A stretch of DNA of 64,000 nucleotides from Paragonimus westermani (Eukaryota > Platyhelminthes > Trematoda > Plagiorchiida > Troglotrematidae). The translations under genes and the position numbers were made by a program. The notes beneath the pieces were generated by a model. That model did no database searches and was not told the DNA's origin. It was given only the letters and a program-made list of their open reading frames with translations. Location of the stretch: the NCBI GenBank assembly GCA_008508345.1, contig QNGE01001717.1:62001-126000 (forward strand), in the 5' to 3' direction. Of the stretch, positions 1-11,590 are shown piece by piece (position 1 is the first letter of the stretch; every line of letters begins with the position of its first letter).

Positions 1-365
1 GATCAGCCACTGAGCTGAAGCACGATACGGAAGATTGTACATGTCGAGAATCGGTCTTAAGGACACTCCATCTTTGTGAACTTTAGGGAGACCATAGAGG
101 CGTGGAATGACCGTCCCTGTTGGTCTGATGCGCTCAAAGATGCGTGCGTCAATCAAATCTGATTGTTTCATATCACGGAGTCATTTGGATAGCTTCTTCT
201 CTATAGATGTTATTCTTTCCTTATCATTTTCTGTCTTAGTAAACTTTGATCTGTCGGACAATATAGCTGATATTTTTCGACGTAATCGGTTTTATCTAAT
301 CGAACTATACCGGAACCTTTATCTGGTCTCGTCAATAGTACGTTCGAGAAAGACTCGTGTATAGC
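1..365 (-). pseudogene. Penelope-like element RT fragment, inverted copy
   Basis: Read on the minus strand, this fragment encodes the start of a Penelope-like reverse transcriptase: a stretch with TRPDKGSG, then IRPTGT, then PRLYGLPKVHKDG and LRPILDM, the usual N-terminal RT blocks of this family. It is broken: the frame changes after TDYVEK, and an in-frame TGA lies before LRDMKQSD. It runs off the left edge of the window, so its 3' extent is unknown. It is the mirror image of 578-905, but upstream of that point (329-365) it has its own PLE sequence (ESFSNVLLT on the minus strand) that differs from the + copy. Family assignment is secure; the exact right border near 365 is estimated from where PLE-like translation switches strand. 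Confidence 0.8.
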
Positions 366-905
366 AACTATCGGCAAAATCTAAATGTAACCGACTAGAC
401 ACTGAATTCCAGTTTGAAAGCTTGCACCAACAACTGGGTGAACTCGTTCCCCCTTCAGAATTTAACGCAGAACACTCCAAATCTACTCTCGTGAACACAT
501 GCTATAAATGCGTGAATAGCAAGGTGCCGAAATGCAGTCTATCAAAAAGGGAACATTTAGACGTTGTAAAAATACAAAACCAGATAAAGGTTCCGGTATA
601 GTTCGATTAGATAAAACCGATTACGTCGAAAAATATCAGCTATATTGTCCGACAGATCAAAGTTTACTAAGACAGAAAATGATAAGGAAAGAATAACATC
701 TATAGAGAAGAAGCTATCCAAATGACTCCGTGATATGAAACAATCAGATTTGATTGACGCACGCATCTTTGAGCGCATCAGACCAACAGGGACGGTCATT
801 CCACGCCTCTATGGTCTCCCTAAAGTTCACAAAGATGGAGTGTCCTTAAGACCGATTCTCGACATGTACAATCTTCCGTATCGTGCTTCAGCTCAGTGGC
901 TGATC
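1..905. repeat. 328-bp perfect inverted repeat (arms 1-328 and 578-905)
   Basis: Base i pairs with base 906 minus i over about 328 bp. I compared several 60-base blocks and saw no difference, and the encoded proteins of both arms are identical over 74 residues. The 249-bp spacer (329-577) is also PLE-derived on both strands but is not self-complementary. Because the left arm begins at base 1, the repeat may continue outside the window. A transcript through it would fold into a long hairpin. Confidence 0.9.
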
Positions 906-1072
906 GAGCTACTGGAACCAATCAAATCACAACTGACCCCATTCAGTTTAAAGGATACTTCTGATTTCGTCGATGCGGTTGGTTCATTGAATATCAAGAG
1001 TCACAAAATGGTTTCCTTAGAGGTAACCTCGTTATTCACAGACGTGCCGTTAAGAGAAACTATCGTAGTGAG
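366..1072 (+). pseudogene. Penelope-like element RT fragment
   Basis: The + strand carries a 5'-truncated Penelope-like RT. Visible blocks in order: RLDTEFQFESLHQQL (about 393-437), KPDKGSGIV (about 578), FERIRPTGT, PRLYGLPKVHKDG (about 803), LRPILDM, and the catalytic motif A region with SLFTDVPLRETI (about 1027-1065). The protein is interrupted: a frameshift between the first block and KPDKGSG, another after QKMIRKE, and an in-frame TGA near 723. Motif B, motif C and the GIY-YIG nuclease are absent, so the fragment stops in mid RT. It cannot make an enzyme. It forms the right arm of the inverted repeat with 1-328. Confidence 0.82.
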
Positions 1073-3376
1073 TGTATAATGAAGGTTCCCTATCCCACGT
1101 AGTGTTTGGCACGAGGTATTCAGTCTCCATCCTATGTGATAAGTGCTATTCTCAAATGCCTCGAGGATCTCAATGTAACTTCTGCTAGGTAGTGGGCTGA
1201 CTAGAATTGAACATGTGGACGGCTTTGCTCCATCTAGTTCCTTTAAAGAGAATGCACGGACCTTGTCAAACCGATATAATGACATAACTTGTTTGTGTGA
1301 TATGTACCATGCATCATCAAGGTGCTCTTGCAGCATTCCTTCGGCTATGATTTCATATCTGTGGCTGTGAGTAGGCCACTTGATACTGTTGATCGCGCCA
1401 CCCACCTGGGTGGTTTCAGCTCATCAGCCTGCAGTAGTTTCTTTTGAAGTGCTCATGAGGATGGAGGAGGCGTCTGGTGCTGATCGTCATCAAGGGTTCG
1501 TGATTACCGATTAGAAGTGGGTTACAATGCGCGTGTGTTCGGTTTTGCTCTACATACCCTAACCCCGATTATTTCGTGTGGAAATTGTGTCTTGGTTCTC
1601 GGTAGTTGATCATCGTCACCGTCGGCTAGTACCTATCGAATAATCGGCCGATTATGTGGGCAGCGGGACACCTCTCCGATTAGTATTTGAGGGGCATGCA
1701 AGTTGGTGGCCGATAGCCGAGATAACGAAAATACACTGCCCATGCCTCTTGGGTCATGCACTCCGTTGCCTATAGTGTTTGCTACACGTTGCTTTGTTCC
1801 GTGTGACAGCTGATGATTGAAAGAACACGGAGGGCAGCCACGCCGTGATATGGTCATGGATTATGAAAGGCTTGCTCATCTTTCTGAAAAAGGTTTGAGA
1901 ATCTAACGGATGGACCTGGTTATTGAAAACAGTCTTTGACGTGACAGCGTGTCGTAGCTGGTGGTGAACCTGTATCCGTAAGAATTCCATCCCTTTTTCA
2001 TTTTACAGTTCGACGTGTGTAACGCTCAGTTGCAGTCGGAGTCAGATTACTAACGGATGAATTGGGGCCCAAGCCGTGCTGCTCATGTTTGGAATAGGAT
2101 ATTTTTAACCAGCCGTTAAATTCCTTCATTTTTAATTCAATACAGTATTTGTTAAGTTGCAGTAAGCTATCTTCTTTCGTTCTTCTGCGTCCTCGGCATC
2201 ATCATCTTTGTCGGCAGCAGTAGCAGTAGCAGCGGAATCATCTTTGGCAACAATAAGTAGATGGTTGGCATTGCGTTCGACTCTTCTATCATGTCGTGTC
2301 ATATTAAGAAGTACTCTGTTTCAAGGTTACATATTGTGAATACAGGACGTCATGACGAAGGACATTGGCGTTACATAAACCATTCGTTTGCTTTTTTGTT
2401 AGCAGTCTGGCTGGTATACTGGTTTTCGCGAGGGTGTAATTGATGCGTTGCTTTTTATAAACCATGCGATCAGTACTGTAACTTGACGTCAGAATAACCC
2501 ATTCTCGAGACAGCCACATTCTTCATTCAAGGATGTGCTTCTCACTCTTTTGGGCTCCACTAAATTGGTTTCGTTACTACGATCTTAATCTTCTATTCTG
2601 TGTCAGTCGACATTTGTGATACATCAAATGTTAGTCGGTGACTGCTGTTAATCCAGTTATTTTCTTCTCCACCGTGATATGTGTACGCAAACATTGGTTC
2701 AGTTCACGTTATTTATTCCTGTTTGTTCATATCGATTATTCGCCTTCGTATTCAGATGGGTCCAATTATCACTTTTACTACTATTAGAGTGGAGCCCTCA
2801 TCGGCGACCACTTGCCAGTACTCCTTCGCTGACCAGAATATATATGCAGCTCGATGCATGCCTTAATACCGTTGGTCAGCTTTCATTGAAACTTGTTAAC
2901 TGTGAAGGAGTTACATGTTCAGCCAGAGATGCTGTCTCCAAACTTGCTTTGATCTCTGTAAAGTTGCTCATAAAAGCAAAATATGTTTACACTACTAATT
3001 ATCTAAAAGTAGTTCACAATTACAACGCATTTGTTTATACCCATCTGGGTCCCATGTTCCGCTACCCCAGTGAAATCGGATGCTCAAATACCTTACAAAT
3101 GTTGCCCTTACACACGCATAGTGCGTGCACCAAATGCATCCTGGTTTTAGGACTACCAGATTTCACATTAGATCTGATGACATTGTCGGAGGTGCACCGT
3201 TCGTCCGTGACGGTCGCTTTACAAATTGCAAGTTGGTAGTCTACTCAGGATGCGTTTTGCGTTCACGTTGCATCTACCTCCTGGCGCATGTTCGACCAAA
3301 CCAGACTTGTGAACTGTGTCGCAGATATCTGTAGAATCGTTTCGACAATTTACTATTTTCAACCTCTGTGCTTCAG
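1073..3376. other. Non-coding stretch with a weak candidate exon
   Basis: No convincing gene. A Ser/Ala-rich triplet-like patch lies at about 2185-2250. A 186-codon open stretch at 2679-3239 is close to what chance would give in this much sequence. Within it, 2880-2957 is bordered by an AG and a GTAAAG in phase 0 on both sides, which would fit the phase of the exon starting at 3377, so it could be a small upstream exon of that gene. Confidence in that exon is about 0.25. Confidence 0.4.
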
Positions 3377-3742
3377 CCTTCGATGTATTCAACCGTAGAA
3401 GGCCGTGTCGCCCAAGAAAGCACCACAGTGGCTTCATCGTCATCTGATGCAGCGATTCGTGTTCATTTGGGCTCACCAGAATCAAATGGCCAGTTTTCAC
3501 TCGTAACTCAGAAGGCGCTTGACGACGCGGATAGTGCCGCTGATCAGGATGACAGTCATACTCCGGCAACATCGATGAGTGCTAGTCAGTTGCTGAAACT
3601 CAAACGATTACATGACGAAGTCGGTCGTCCGCCTGCTTGTCATCCGACTGATTGTCGCTCTACCTCGTACTTTAGTCCTTCGACCACTCGTGTGCAATCG
3701 CCATCGCAAACATCAGTCTCACGACAGACTTCGCACGCACAG
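3377..3742 (+). CDS. Exon of a Ser/Thr-rich protein of unknown function
   Basis: Internal coding exon of 122 codons, phase 0 at both ends. It follows a pyrimidine-rich acceptor (AACCTCTGTGCTTCAG) and ends at a strong CAG|GTGAGT donor. The encoded segment begins PSMYSTVEGRVAQEST and is rich in Ser, Thr, Gln and Asp; it includes ASQLLKLKRLHDEVG, the one stretch likely to be helical, and ends SRQTSHAQ. No catalytic motif, signal peptide or membrane segment is visible. Phase 0 at the 3' end matches the next proposed exon at 9282. The low-complexity composition is typical of disordered nuclear or regulatory proteins, but that is inference and I do not recognise the family. The 5' end of the gene lies upstream or outside the window. 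Confidence 0.65.
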
Positions 3743-6399
3743 GTGAGTTCCCGACGTTTTCCACTTCCTTTGTAAGTAGCGGTTCTTTAGAAATTAACAA
3801 GGAATCTCGTTTTTCATGCTAGCTTTCCACCTAACACTGGCGGACGTGACGTTCTCTCTTATTTTTTGGTCGTTTCTGGCAGGTAGTATACATTTCCTAA
3901 GAAACCATTTGTAGAAACGCGGTTGCCACATACTATGATAAACGTCTCAAACCGATTGTTGATGTCGGTAATCATATCTCTGTTAATCGATCACAGTGGT
4001 GCAATCTAGAGGGCACCCATACACACGATATCACAGGAGGCTTGCGCTGATCCACTTTATTTGTAGTTGCACTGCGCATCTGAAGAGGTACGGCCGATAG
4101 TCGTATGTATGATGTTCTTTGTAGTTCGGCTGATTCGGGTTAGGTAGGCGATTGACGTGTTGTTGCAGAAAGTTCTCTCTTAATCTTTCGAAGACAGGAG
4201 AATGGATTTCCAGCGGTAGGAGCAATCTGTACGACCATGCAAATGTGAAAAACATAGATCAAGAGTAAACATGTGTGTCTTCAGTCAGCCGAGAAGGGCA
4301 AGCACAATTACACGTCAATACATTTTGCGTATGATTAAGAGGCTATGTATATCCGACCTTATAGCCGAACACCTGATTCGAGCTGACGCGCAGTGCGAAA
4401 ATAATTTCGGAAATGTTCAAAGAAGTCGTGACCATCTCCACAACTAATAAATCCTAGTGTGGGTACCAATTCTCTCTTGGGTGCGTCCATCGTTGGTTTC
4501 GACAAGTCAGACCAGGTATCGTTCCCAACCGGCAATATAGGTGATCGTGAATACTCCCATCCTGGGGAGCGATACATCCCAACTACCTAGCGGCACAGTC
4601 TGAATCTTCATCACCCAGTGTTTTTACAGGGCACATGATCCAACAAACGCTGGGTGTATTTAGTATTTGGTCGGTTCATCCTGTGTTCGTGGGTTTTGGA
4701 GTTGCGCACTGGCAAATACCTACTTTGTTCGTCGCACTTGATGTAGTTCATTTGTCATGGGTGACGGATGCCAACTGCATCGAATCTCTACCCATCTGTT
4801 TCCAACCTATAAGACAAAAGGGACATCATAAGCATTATGGGACCTTCCTTTTACAGACAGCCAGACGTATGCCCAGTGCTACCCAACGAAAGCAACACAC
4901 ACGCTCTATTCCCGCGGATATCTTATGGATGTTATTGACTGTCGATTAGTTGGTGCTACTCATGTGTGATAGCCGGTTTGTATTTTCAAGCGGATTGCTT
5001 GAAATTACGAAAATATTAGTGGGCTAGTCAGTTTTTATGTGGCAGTTCGCAATTGTCATTATTGAATAAACTCTCCACCACTCGATCCGGCCATTCTGTT
5101 CGTTCAGCGTGTTCTGTGTGAATTCGACAGTCAGATTGAGTAAGACAACGACGAACACCTGCTCCGTGTCTGTCAAATTACCATCAAAGTGAAGTTGCAC
5201 AACAGGATAATTGTAAATCCGAACTTCACCCTTTTAAGTAACTGGCCGTTTCGCTTTGACACTTCGCAGTTTTTCTCTCGAAGAAACCCTTGCTGAGTCT
5301 CATCTGTGTGTTCTGAAGAGCATTTTCCATACATATACTCCTCCGTGCTTAAAATGAACATCCGCCTCTGCGTTACAAAGCGTTTACTGCAAGTTGAATA
5401 TCGTCCCACTGGTGGACCCGCTAAAGGCAACAACAAGTAAGCGGTCAGAAATAAAGGAGCCAGTTAGCTGGTGTCGCACTGTTTATATCCGGACAACTTT
5501 GGATGCTTCTTATCGAGTGCATACAACAGATCGTTTATACATCGACAACTGTTCCCCTGCACGAATGCATTGCGTTCCCATACGAGAGGGCAGTAACTAG
5601 GGGTTGGAATGTTTGAAATTGAGGTGGAATACTTGTTTCTACTGGACACTGGAAACGTACGTTCAGTTTATCGACGGACCGATGGGGTAACCATTAATTA
5701 CTCGCGTGACCCTGTTCTTATGAGCGTTTTCGTCGTGAAGCGTCAAAGCGAACTGGCTCAACAGTTATTCGCAGTGTAGATGATACGTTCTTGATATTGT
5801 CCTCTATGCAGACGATCAGCTATAAGCGCACGATTGTGTGAAAAACGAGAACTGAAGCGGTTCCGTTTCCTGTCGTATATATTAAAATAAAAGCGAACTA
5901 CGTATTTAACAAGCTGAGTCCATCTTAGGAATACTTGAACAGATCAGTACCTATAGTTCAGTGGTTTTGTGTCGCGGGCCTACAGTCGGATACTGGTGAG
6001 TGGATGTAACTGTGCGCTGAGCACAAATTACTTTTGATTGGCACTAGTTTTAGATATCATGCAAGTTACTATCACACTTAGCGCTCTCCTCCGAATCAGG
6101 CCACGGGTAGACTACATAGCTGTTAATTGTAGATAGCGTGGCTCCATTCACGACTGTCGTTCTTATTGGATTCAAATCATGCACGTTGCCGTTTTGTGCT
6201 TGCTCTTTCCGGTCAGCGACCCCACCGACAGCAACTGCTCTAGCTGTTGAGAAAGTGGTCATTTCGTCAGTAAAACAGAGCTACCACACGCTTAGAAAGC
6301 TTCCATAGTAGTCCTCACCCTGAAGTTCCTAATGGGTTATGGACCCAAATCACACAGGCCATTCATGAAGCAGACACTGTAACATGAGGCACGGTGGCT

Positions 6400-7890
6400 T
6401 ACAGATTTAACAAATATTGGGCCTCAGAGAAATATTCGGAGTTGTTAGATGTAAACAAAACATTCCTGGCGACAGCTCATATGACAGATTTAAGAGGCAT
6501 ATCCGTAAGACGCTGATGGGCAGCTTAATCAGTGATTGTGAGACCTGGCCAATAGGGGTAGCTGGGGAAATAAAACACCGCGTGTGTTTAGGGAACACTG
6601 GCAGACTCTTCAAGCTTATCCCTAGTAGTGGACCAAAACAACCGTCAGTCCGAAGCTATCGGCAAGGCAGATGACACACCTATCTATAATTCCAGGAGGT
6701 TAGAGCGCAGGGCAGAATAGTTTGGAGATCAGTTTAGTTGGCCTCCTCATTCTACTCTGTTGCCGCCACAAACTTGCAACGTAACACCCTTGGTTGTTGT
6801 CTGACAACTGTCAAGCAGCACAAACGATGCTGCACGCTATTTCTCACTTTGTTGAATACTATGGAACACGTTTTGAAGTCTGCAGGTGCAAAGTGTTTAT
6901 GCAAGACTGTTGTGGTTACGTAGACTTGATATTGGATAATGAAGGCATGGAGGTTGTTGACCGGTTCGTGTACTTGGGGAGCTGCATCAGCGACGATGGA
7001 GATGTAGGGAACAAAATAGAAGCATGTGTTTCTAAGTCTAGGGCGGTATTCAATAATTTGGGACACCTTGGACGACAGAGAGGCGTCTTTGTGAGGTTTG
7101 AGGTTCGTGTTCTTAAGACAACAGAGACAACAGTGTTACTTTACGGCATCGAAACGTGGCTGCTCAGAGTAGGGGACGTGAACCGTCTTCAGGTAATTGA
7201 CCACCGACATATGTATTTGGTCATTCGTATCGGGTGGCACCAGCAACTGTTCAACGAAGAGGCTAGGAATCACATGTTTGGTACTGATTGTCAAACGAAT
7301 TCCTTTGTTCAGTCCTCACATTTGCACGGATCTAGATGACTAGGTCATATACTAAGGACGCCAGCTAGTCGTTTGCCACACCGAGCACTGTCTGCTGACG
7401 CTGCGGCCGACTGGCGTATGGTGCGAGGTGGTGGACAGATGATGACCTGGTATGAAGAAATGGATTGGTTCACGAAGGGTTTGACCGGTGTAGGTCGTGT
7501 TCGTCTCCCGGACTGGGTCGCACGCGATTCACTGAGTCGGTGGTTGGAGACGTTAGGTGGGATGGCGGCTAGTCGGGCTCAGTGTCGTGAGTGTTGTCGT
7601 TGTTTGGCCGAGTTGTCTGTGGAGTGAGTGCACTTAATGACGCGGTTTAGTGAAAGCTGTAAGGGGGAGTTGTTTTGCTGATGACGCCTTACTTCTACTT
7701 ACAGCTTGTTTGTTTGTTTATTTGTTTGCAAGGTGTAGAAGAAGGAGTTATTTTTGGTGGTCAAATCGCTTCCTTTATCTTCTTTCTCCTCTTGTGTAGG
7801 ATTTGGGTTTTTGTTCATGGTTATTTGGCAGTTGAGCATCAATGGGAACCACTGGTGTATTGGTGTTTGTGATGGTGATGATGAGGTCAC
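6400..7890 (+). mobile_element. LINE (RTE/CR1-like) copy 1, internally deleted
   Basis: A 5'-truncated non-LTR retrotransposon ending in its own 3' tail. Two protein parts are joined. The first (about 6440-6750) is the linker between endonuclease and RT: SSYDRFKRHIRKTL, then GNTGRLFKLI, then a degenerate form of the ERWAEHFEE block. The second (6794-7627) is the RT C-terminal region downstream of the YADD box. The RT fingers and palm between them are missing. The 3' untranslated part (7628-7890) ends in a TGATGG/TGATGA microsatellite, the usual 3' end of such elements. It sits within an intron in the sense direction. Confidence 0.82.
6794..7627 (+). pseudogene. LINE reverse transcriptase C-terminal region (copy 1)
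   Basis: Reads through the thumb and C-terminal part of a LINE RT: CKVFMQD, VVDRFVYLGSCISDDGD, VLLYGIETWLLRV, VIDHRHM, then after an in-frame TGA at 7337-7339 the same frame continues with LGHILRTPASRLPHRAL, DWVARDSLSRWLETLGGMA and the Cys-rich AQCRECCRCLAEL, ending at the natural stop near 7625. The TGA replaces a Trp codon in the widely conserved WLGH block. The catalytic YADD box is deleted in this copy, so it is non-functional. Confidence 0.8.
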
Positions 7891-9281
7891 AAGTAAGGGG
7901 AACATATTGGACGTTACTCTCGCGAGATATTTTGGTCCCTTCCGACTCTACTCCTGTCCTTCTGGACACTGATTTACACCGTTCAGTCGGTTTTATTTGA
8001 GCTGTGCGACTGATGTGATCGGAAGGGTTCATCTTCATTTACTACTGTTTTTTCTTTATCGTCCCGATATGCTCTAATAAGCTCGCAGTATCCCAGCGGT
8101 AACGATGCTCACTCTCATCTACACTCGGTTACAGGTTTGTTTGTCGGATGCCGAACTTGCTGCTGTGTAGGTCTGAACTGCGTGACAGTATCTACGTGGT
8201 TTAATCCAGCATATCACATGGGAAGGAAAATTACAGTGTAAACACTCAAAAGTGGGCAGTTGCGTTCACAAATTGAACTATTCTTATTCATCTGTTTTAG
8301 ATTCTTTCGTATGTTAATCAACAGCATGGTTTCATTCTATTCGTGTGTTTATTCATGTCAAACCTATTGCAATGCATCTGTTTTGCATGCCATAACAAAT
8401 AAAAACTCCTTACGGCTTCAATTGGTCCACCATCTTCTGCAACATGAGCATCGCTGTCTTGGAGTTCCAGCTGTTTCTGACACTACTTAACCACCAATGA
8501 GAATAGTTTCTTGAATCCTATCCCAGGAGCTTATAGCGCTCTGTGTAACCGTGTGTGGACATTAAAGTCCTCAACTTTGTACCTCATATGATACACTGAT
8601 CATAAGTTTACATGGAAACAACCATCATCAACACTAATGTTCTGGTGGTCAATCACAGTTGCTTGACTGTCATAAATCTGTTAAAGATGGACAGGCGCTT
8701 GTTCGAAAAAGGAATAATGGCAGGCAGTTCGTCTCCTTAGGACGTAGTCACTTTTGGTTCGGTGGCTGTGCAGTGCCTCACTGTTAGACCAAGGTTGCTG
8801 ACAAACTCAGATATTGTATTGGCAACCTATCTTAGGCATATGAACCCAAAGTGCACACTTCTTGTGCTTTCGTCCAAAGAGGCGTTTATTAGTTAAAAAT
8901 TACTGATTGTTTGCTTTGCTGTAAGGACGCTTTCCATGCGCACGTTTATCCATTTCCAGACGTTATGGCTGGCACTTGTGTCAAATTATCCCAGTTGCGT
9001 TGCGTTTGTCGATGTATCCCTTCATACTGATCCGCTTTTGTAAGCTTCATTTGACTAATTTTCATCTTTGTCATATTCTCAGCTGGTGCTTGTCTTCAAC
9101 CAAGATAACTGTTATCAAATCTTACGAAGTCTTTTAGAAGGGTTTGTCAAGTTTGTTTTATTTTCGATCGTAATGATCGTTTGTTAGTTCTCGTTGAGTT
9201 TCAGTTATCTGTTAAGTAACGGACTAAGGGGCTGTTTTTTGATGGACTTCATATTCTGTGGCCTTCTTCTTTCCCATCAAG

Positions 9282-9816
9282 CCAATCGAGTCAGACGCAG
9301 GCAACTCCCGAGGCAGACAGTCGAGCCAGCTCGACCACTCTCAAGAATTCCTATCCCAGTCAAGTTCCATGCCACCCCAGTGTCCTGCCAAACTTGGCCC
9401 TACCGTTTGTTCGCTCCCCTCATATCTAGGCCCTCCCAAACTGGATTCGTCAGTTCCTCCGTACGTTCCCTGCGAGGACGACGAATCAGAGGATTTCGAG
9501 CTTAAAACAGTGACAAAAACTTACGAGTGCTGCTTTGGGAACTCGCCACATTCCACAACCTTGGCAGCACGGGCTTCTGTCAACGCTTTAACTGAAGTTT
9601 GTGTCCCGAATGCTACTGTGAGAAAAATTCCTGATTTGCCTCCATTTCATACCGCTGTTCCTTTTTCTAACGCGATACATCACCTGAGACCGACGTGGCC
9701 TGCCGTTCGTCCCACCCTGTATCCCGTCTCTCATCCGCCGGTGTTTGGTGTACCTGTTACGACACCAGGTTTAACTGTTGTTCACAATCTTATCCCAGCG
9801 AAACAACCCACATCTT
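9282..9816 (+). CDS. Exon of the same Ser/Pro-rich unknown protein
   Basis: Exon of 535 bases, entering in phase 0 and leaving in phase 1. The acceptor is preceded by a pyrimidine run (CCTTCTTCTTTCCCATCAAG), and the donor is TT|GTAAGT at 9817. An in-frame stop at 9240-9242 and the lack of an ATG show that it is not a first exon. The segment starts PIESDAGNSRGRQSSQ, is rich in Ser and Pro, has a short acidic patch (PCEDDESEDFELKTV) and a cluster YECCFGNS, and then a Pro/Val-rich run with PVSHPPVFGVPVTTPG. No enzyme motif is visible. Phases agree with the exon at 3377-3742 before it and 11591 after it. Confidence 0.7.
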
Positions 9817-11590
9817 GTAAGTTTACCCATAGACCTGTACAAGAATGATTTTCCATCCTGAATATCGTTTTGAAACTCTTTAGCCCCCCCGGTCATTTGT
9901 TGTTGCTATTTTATGTTGCTAGTCCAAGCCTCATTTGAAAGTAGCTGATTCCGTTCTTTTTGAACTGGTTATCAAATAACGGGACTAGTGAATACGACTT
10001 AAATGAAGACAAGAGCTGAACATCGAAATGGTTTCACTGAATCGTGGTACTCTCCTTCTTTCCCTCTCTGCCTCTCTTTCTACCTTACATCTATACTCCT
10101 CTTTCATGCTCTCTGTAGAGAAGTGAGACCAATCGATTGCAATGCTTTCGCCTACTGCTAATCCACCGCGGCTTTCTGCTACACTTTCCTGGTGGTGAAT
10201 CGAAACTCATAGTTCTTTTATTCTTCCATTACTTCCGTATTCATGACGGACTGTTTCCGTAGAAGACGCCACACGCGATCCTAACTTGTATCAAAGATTG
10301 TTCTTGTATGTCCTTGGGATTTGACTCAGGTCATGTTATTCAACCCAGTGTTGACCTCATCTATTACTTGTTTGACTCAGAAGGTAACAAGGATTAATGT
10401 GTCCACTTCAGTAATTGCTTGTGCAACCGAGAATTTGCCATTTAGATTAACGTTTCGTACCACAGAGATTCCTCCGAACCCTGATTATTAAGCAAGCATT
10501 TTGGTTATCACTATTTACATGGCCTATTCTCTGTTCCACTGACTGTTGACTTCACTTTACTTGTCTGTAACTTTATACTCTGGTGGCCCCGCTTGCTCCA
10601 GCTATAAGATCTTCGACCTTATTCCACCCTAGAGATGCGCTAAGCCCTATCAGATTGTGGTTTTTGAACGTTTAGACTATGTCACTAATGGAAGTTTGAC
10701 AGTTGCCGCATTCCACCAAAGTTCTAGCGATTTAGAGTTACTGCACACGACTAGAGTCCAACGACCAACCGTTATGCACCTATACTATCCAGCTGCTGGC
10801 GTTCATTTGATTTCGCTGAATTTTTGGCTTTTTGTCCACCAATGTTTATTGGTTTTTGGCATACTATTCTGCGTTGGTTAAATATTGTCAAGTTTCCCAA
10901 GTTGCAACCAGCGGCTCTAACCCAAAGACCTATCATTCACAGTCAGGATAGTTACCGTGAGCTCAACAAAGGGTGTAATCCGCCGGCAAAGGCGGAACTC
11001 TGTTCACTCTTGTACTTCGTCCTTATTCCTCTCGTGTTTGGGCGAGTCTTGATGGTGTTTATACCTCGGCTCATGCCGACGAGTGGGCATTACAATTAAC
11101 AGTTGTGTACGTTTTTTTGGTGGCCTACCTTCCTCACCAGTTGTCCTCCTTGCTTCGCCTATAATGCGAACGAAATTCTAGTGTCTGCATTCACCTAAAG
11201 TACTTTCCTTCCCCGAGATTTGTTACAAGTTATCCTCTGTCTATGGCCTTGTTTTACTCTTCTCTTTTGATTGGCTGAACTTGTTTTCTAGCCTTACTCT
11301 CACTTGCAACCCGGTTGTTTGTTTGCAAAGTGTAGGCACCTTGATGTGGAGTGTTTGAATATAGACGTAATTATCTTCAGTAGTTAGGTCCCTTCCCGTC
11401 CCCTTCTTTTTTCCTTCTCTTCCTATATAGGGTTTGCTTTTTCTTCATGGTTGTGTGGCAGTTAAGCATTGGTGTGAACCACTGATGTGTTGCTGTCTAT
11501 GATGATGACTTGTTTTCTGCCAATTTCCCTTTCCACCGTGCTTGTATCGTGAATCATTTATGGCCATTGTTAATATTTTCCCGATTTCAG
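9817..11590 (+). other. Intron (1.8 kb) with an old LINE tail
   Basis: GTAAGT at 9817 and TTCCCGATTTCAG ending at 11590, both strong. It joins two exons in phase 1, giving a Phe codon (T + TC) at the junction. Apart from a LINE 3' tail relic at about 11310-11508 I see nothing in it. Confidence 0.7.
11310..11508 (+). mobile_element. Diverged LINE 3' tail relic
   Basis: This stretch follows the 3' untranslated end of the LINE at 6400-7890 piece by piece: GTTTGTTTGCAA(A/G)GTGTAG, then TAGG(G/A)TTTG and TTCATGGTT, GTGGCAGTTAAGCAT, GAACCACTGATGTGTTG, and a terminal TGATGATGA run. It is clearly diverged and has small gaps against the young copies, so it is an older 5'-truncated insertion of the same family. 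It ends about 80 bp before the splice acceptor at 11590, in the same direction as the gene. Confidence 0.75.

Larger units (their letters stand above)
3743..9281 (+). other. Large intron (5.5 kb) hosting a LINE copy
   Basis: Bounded by GTGAGT at 3743 and a pyrimidine-rich acceptor ending in AG at 9280-9281. Apart from the LINE at about 6400-7890, inserted in the same direction as the gene, I see no coding exon, although small exons could be missed. Open stretches in here are short and without recognisable motifs. Confidence 0.55.

Noticed and set aside
1395..1435. Minus-strand CTGATGAGCTGAAACC followed by a strong CCACCC/GGGTGG hairpin, resembling a hammerhead
   Set aside because: Stem II would be only three bases without a loop, and no UH cleavage triplet follows stem III.
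2679..3239. 186-codon open stretch on +
   Set aside because: No recognisable domain and no upstream or downstream support as one exon; only a small part (2880-2957) is kept as a weak exon candidate.
7675..7872. Open stretch in the LINE 3' untranslated part, repeated in all three copies
   Set aside because: Hydrophobic translation of a T-rich untranslated region; it lies after the natural stop and is present only because the copies are identical.
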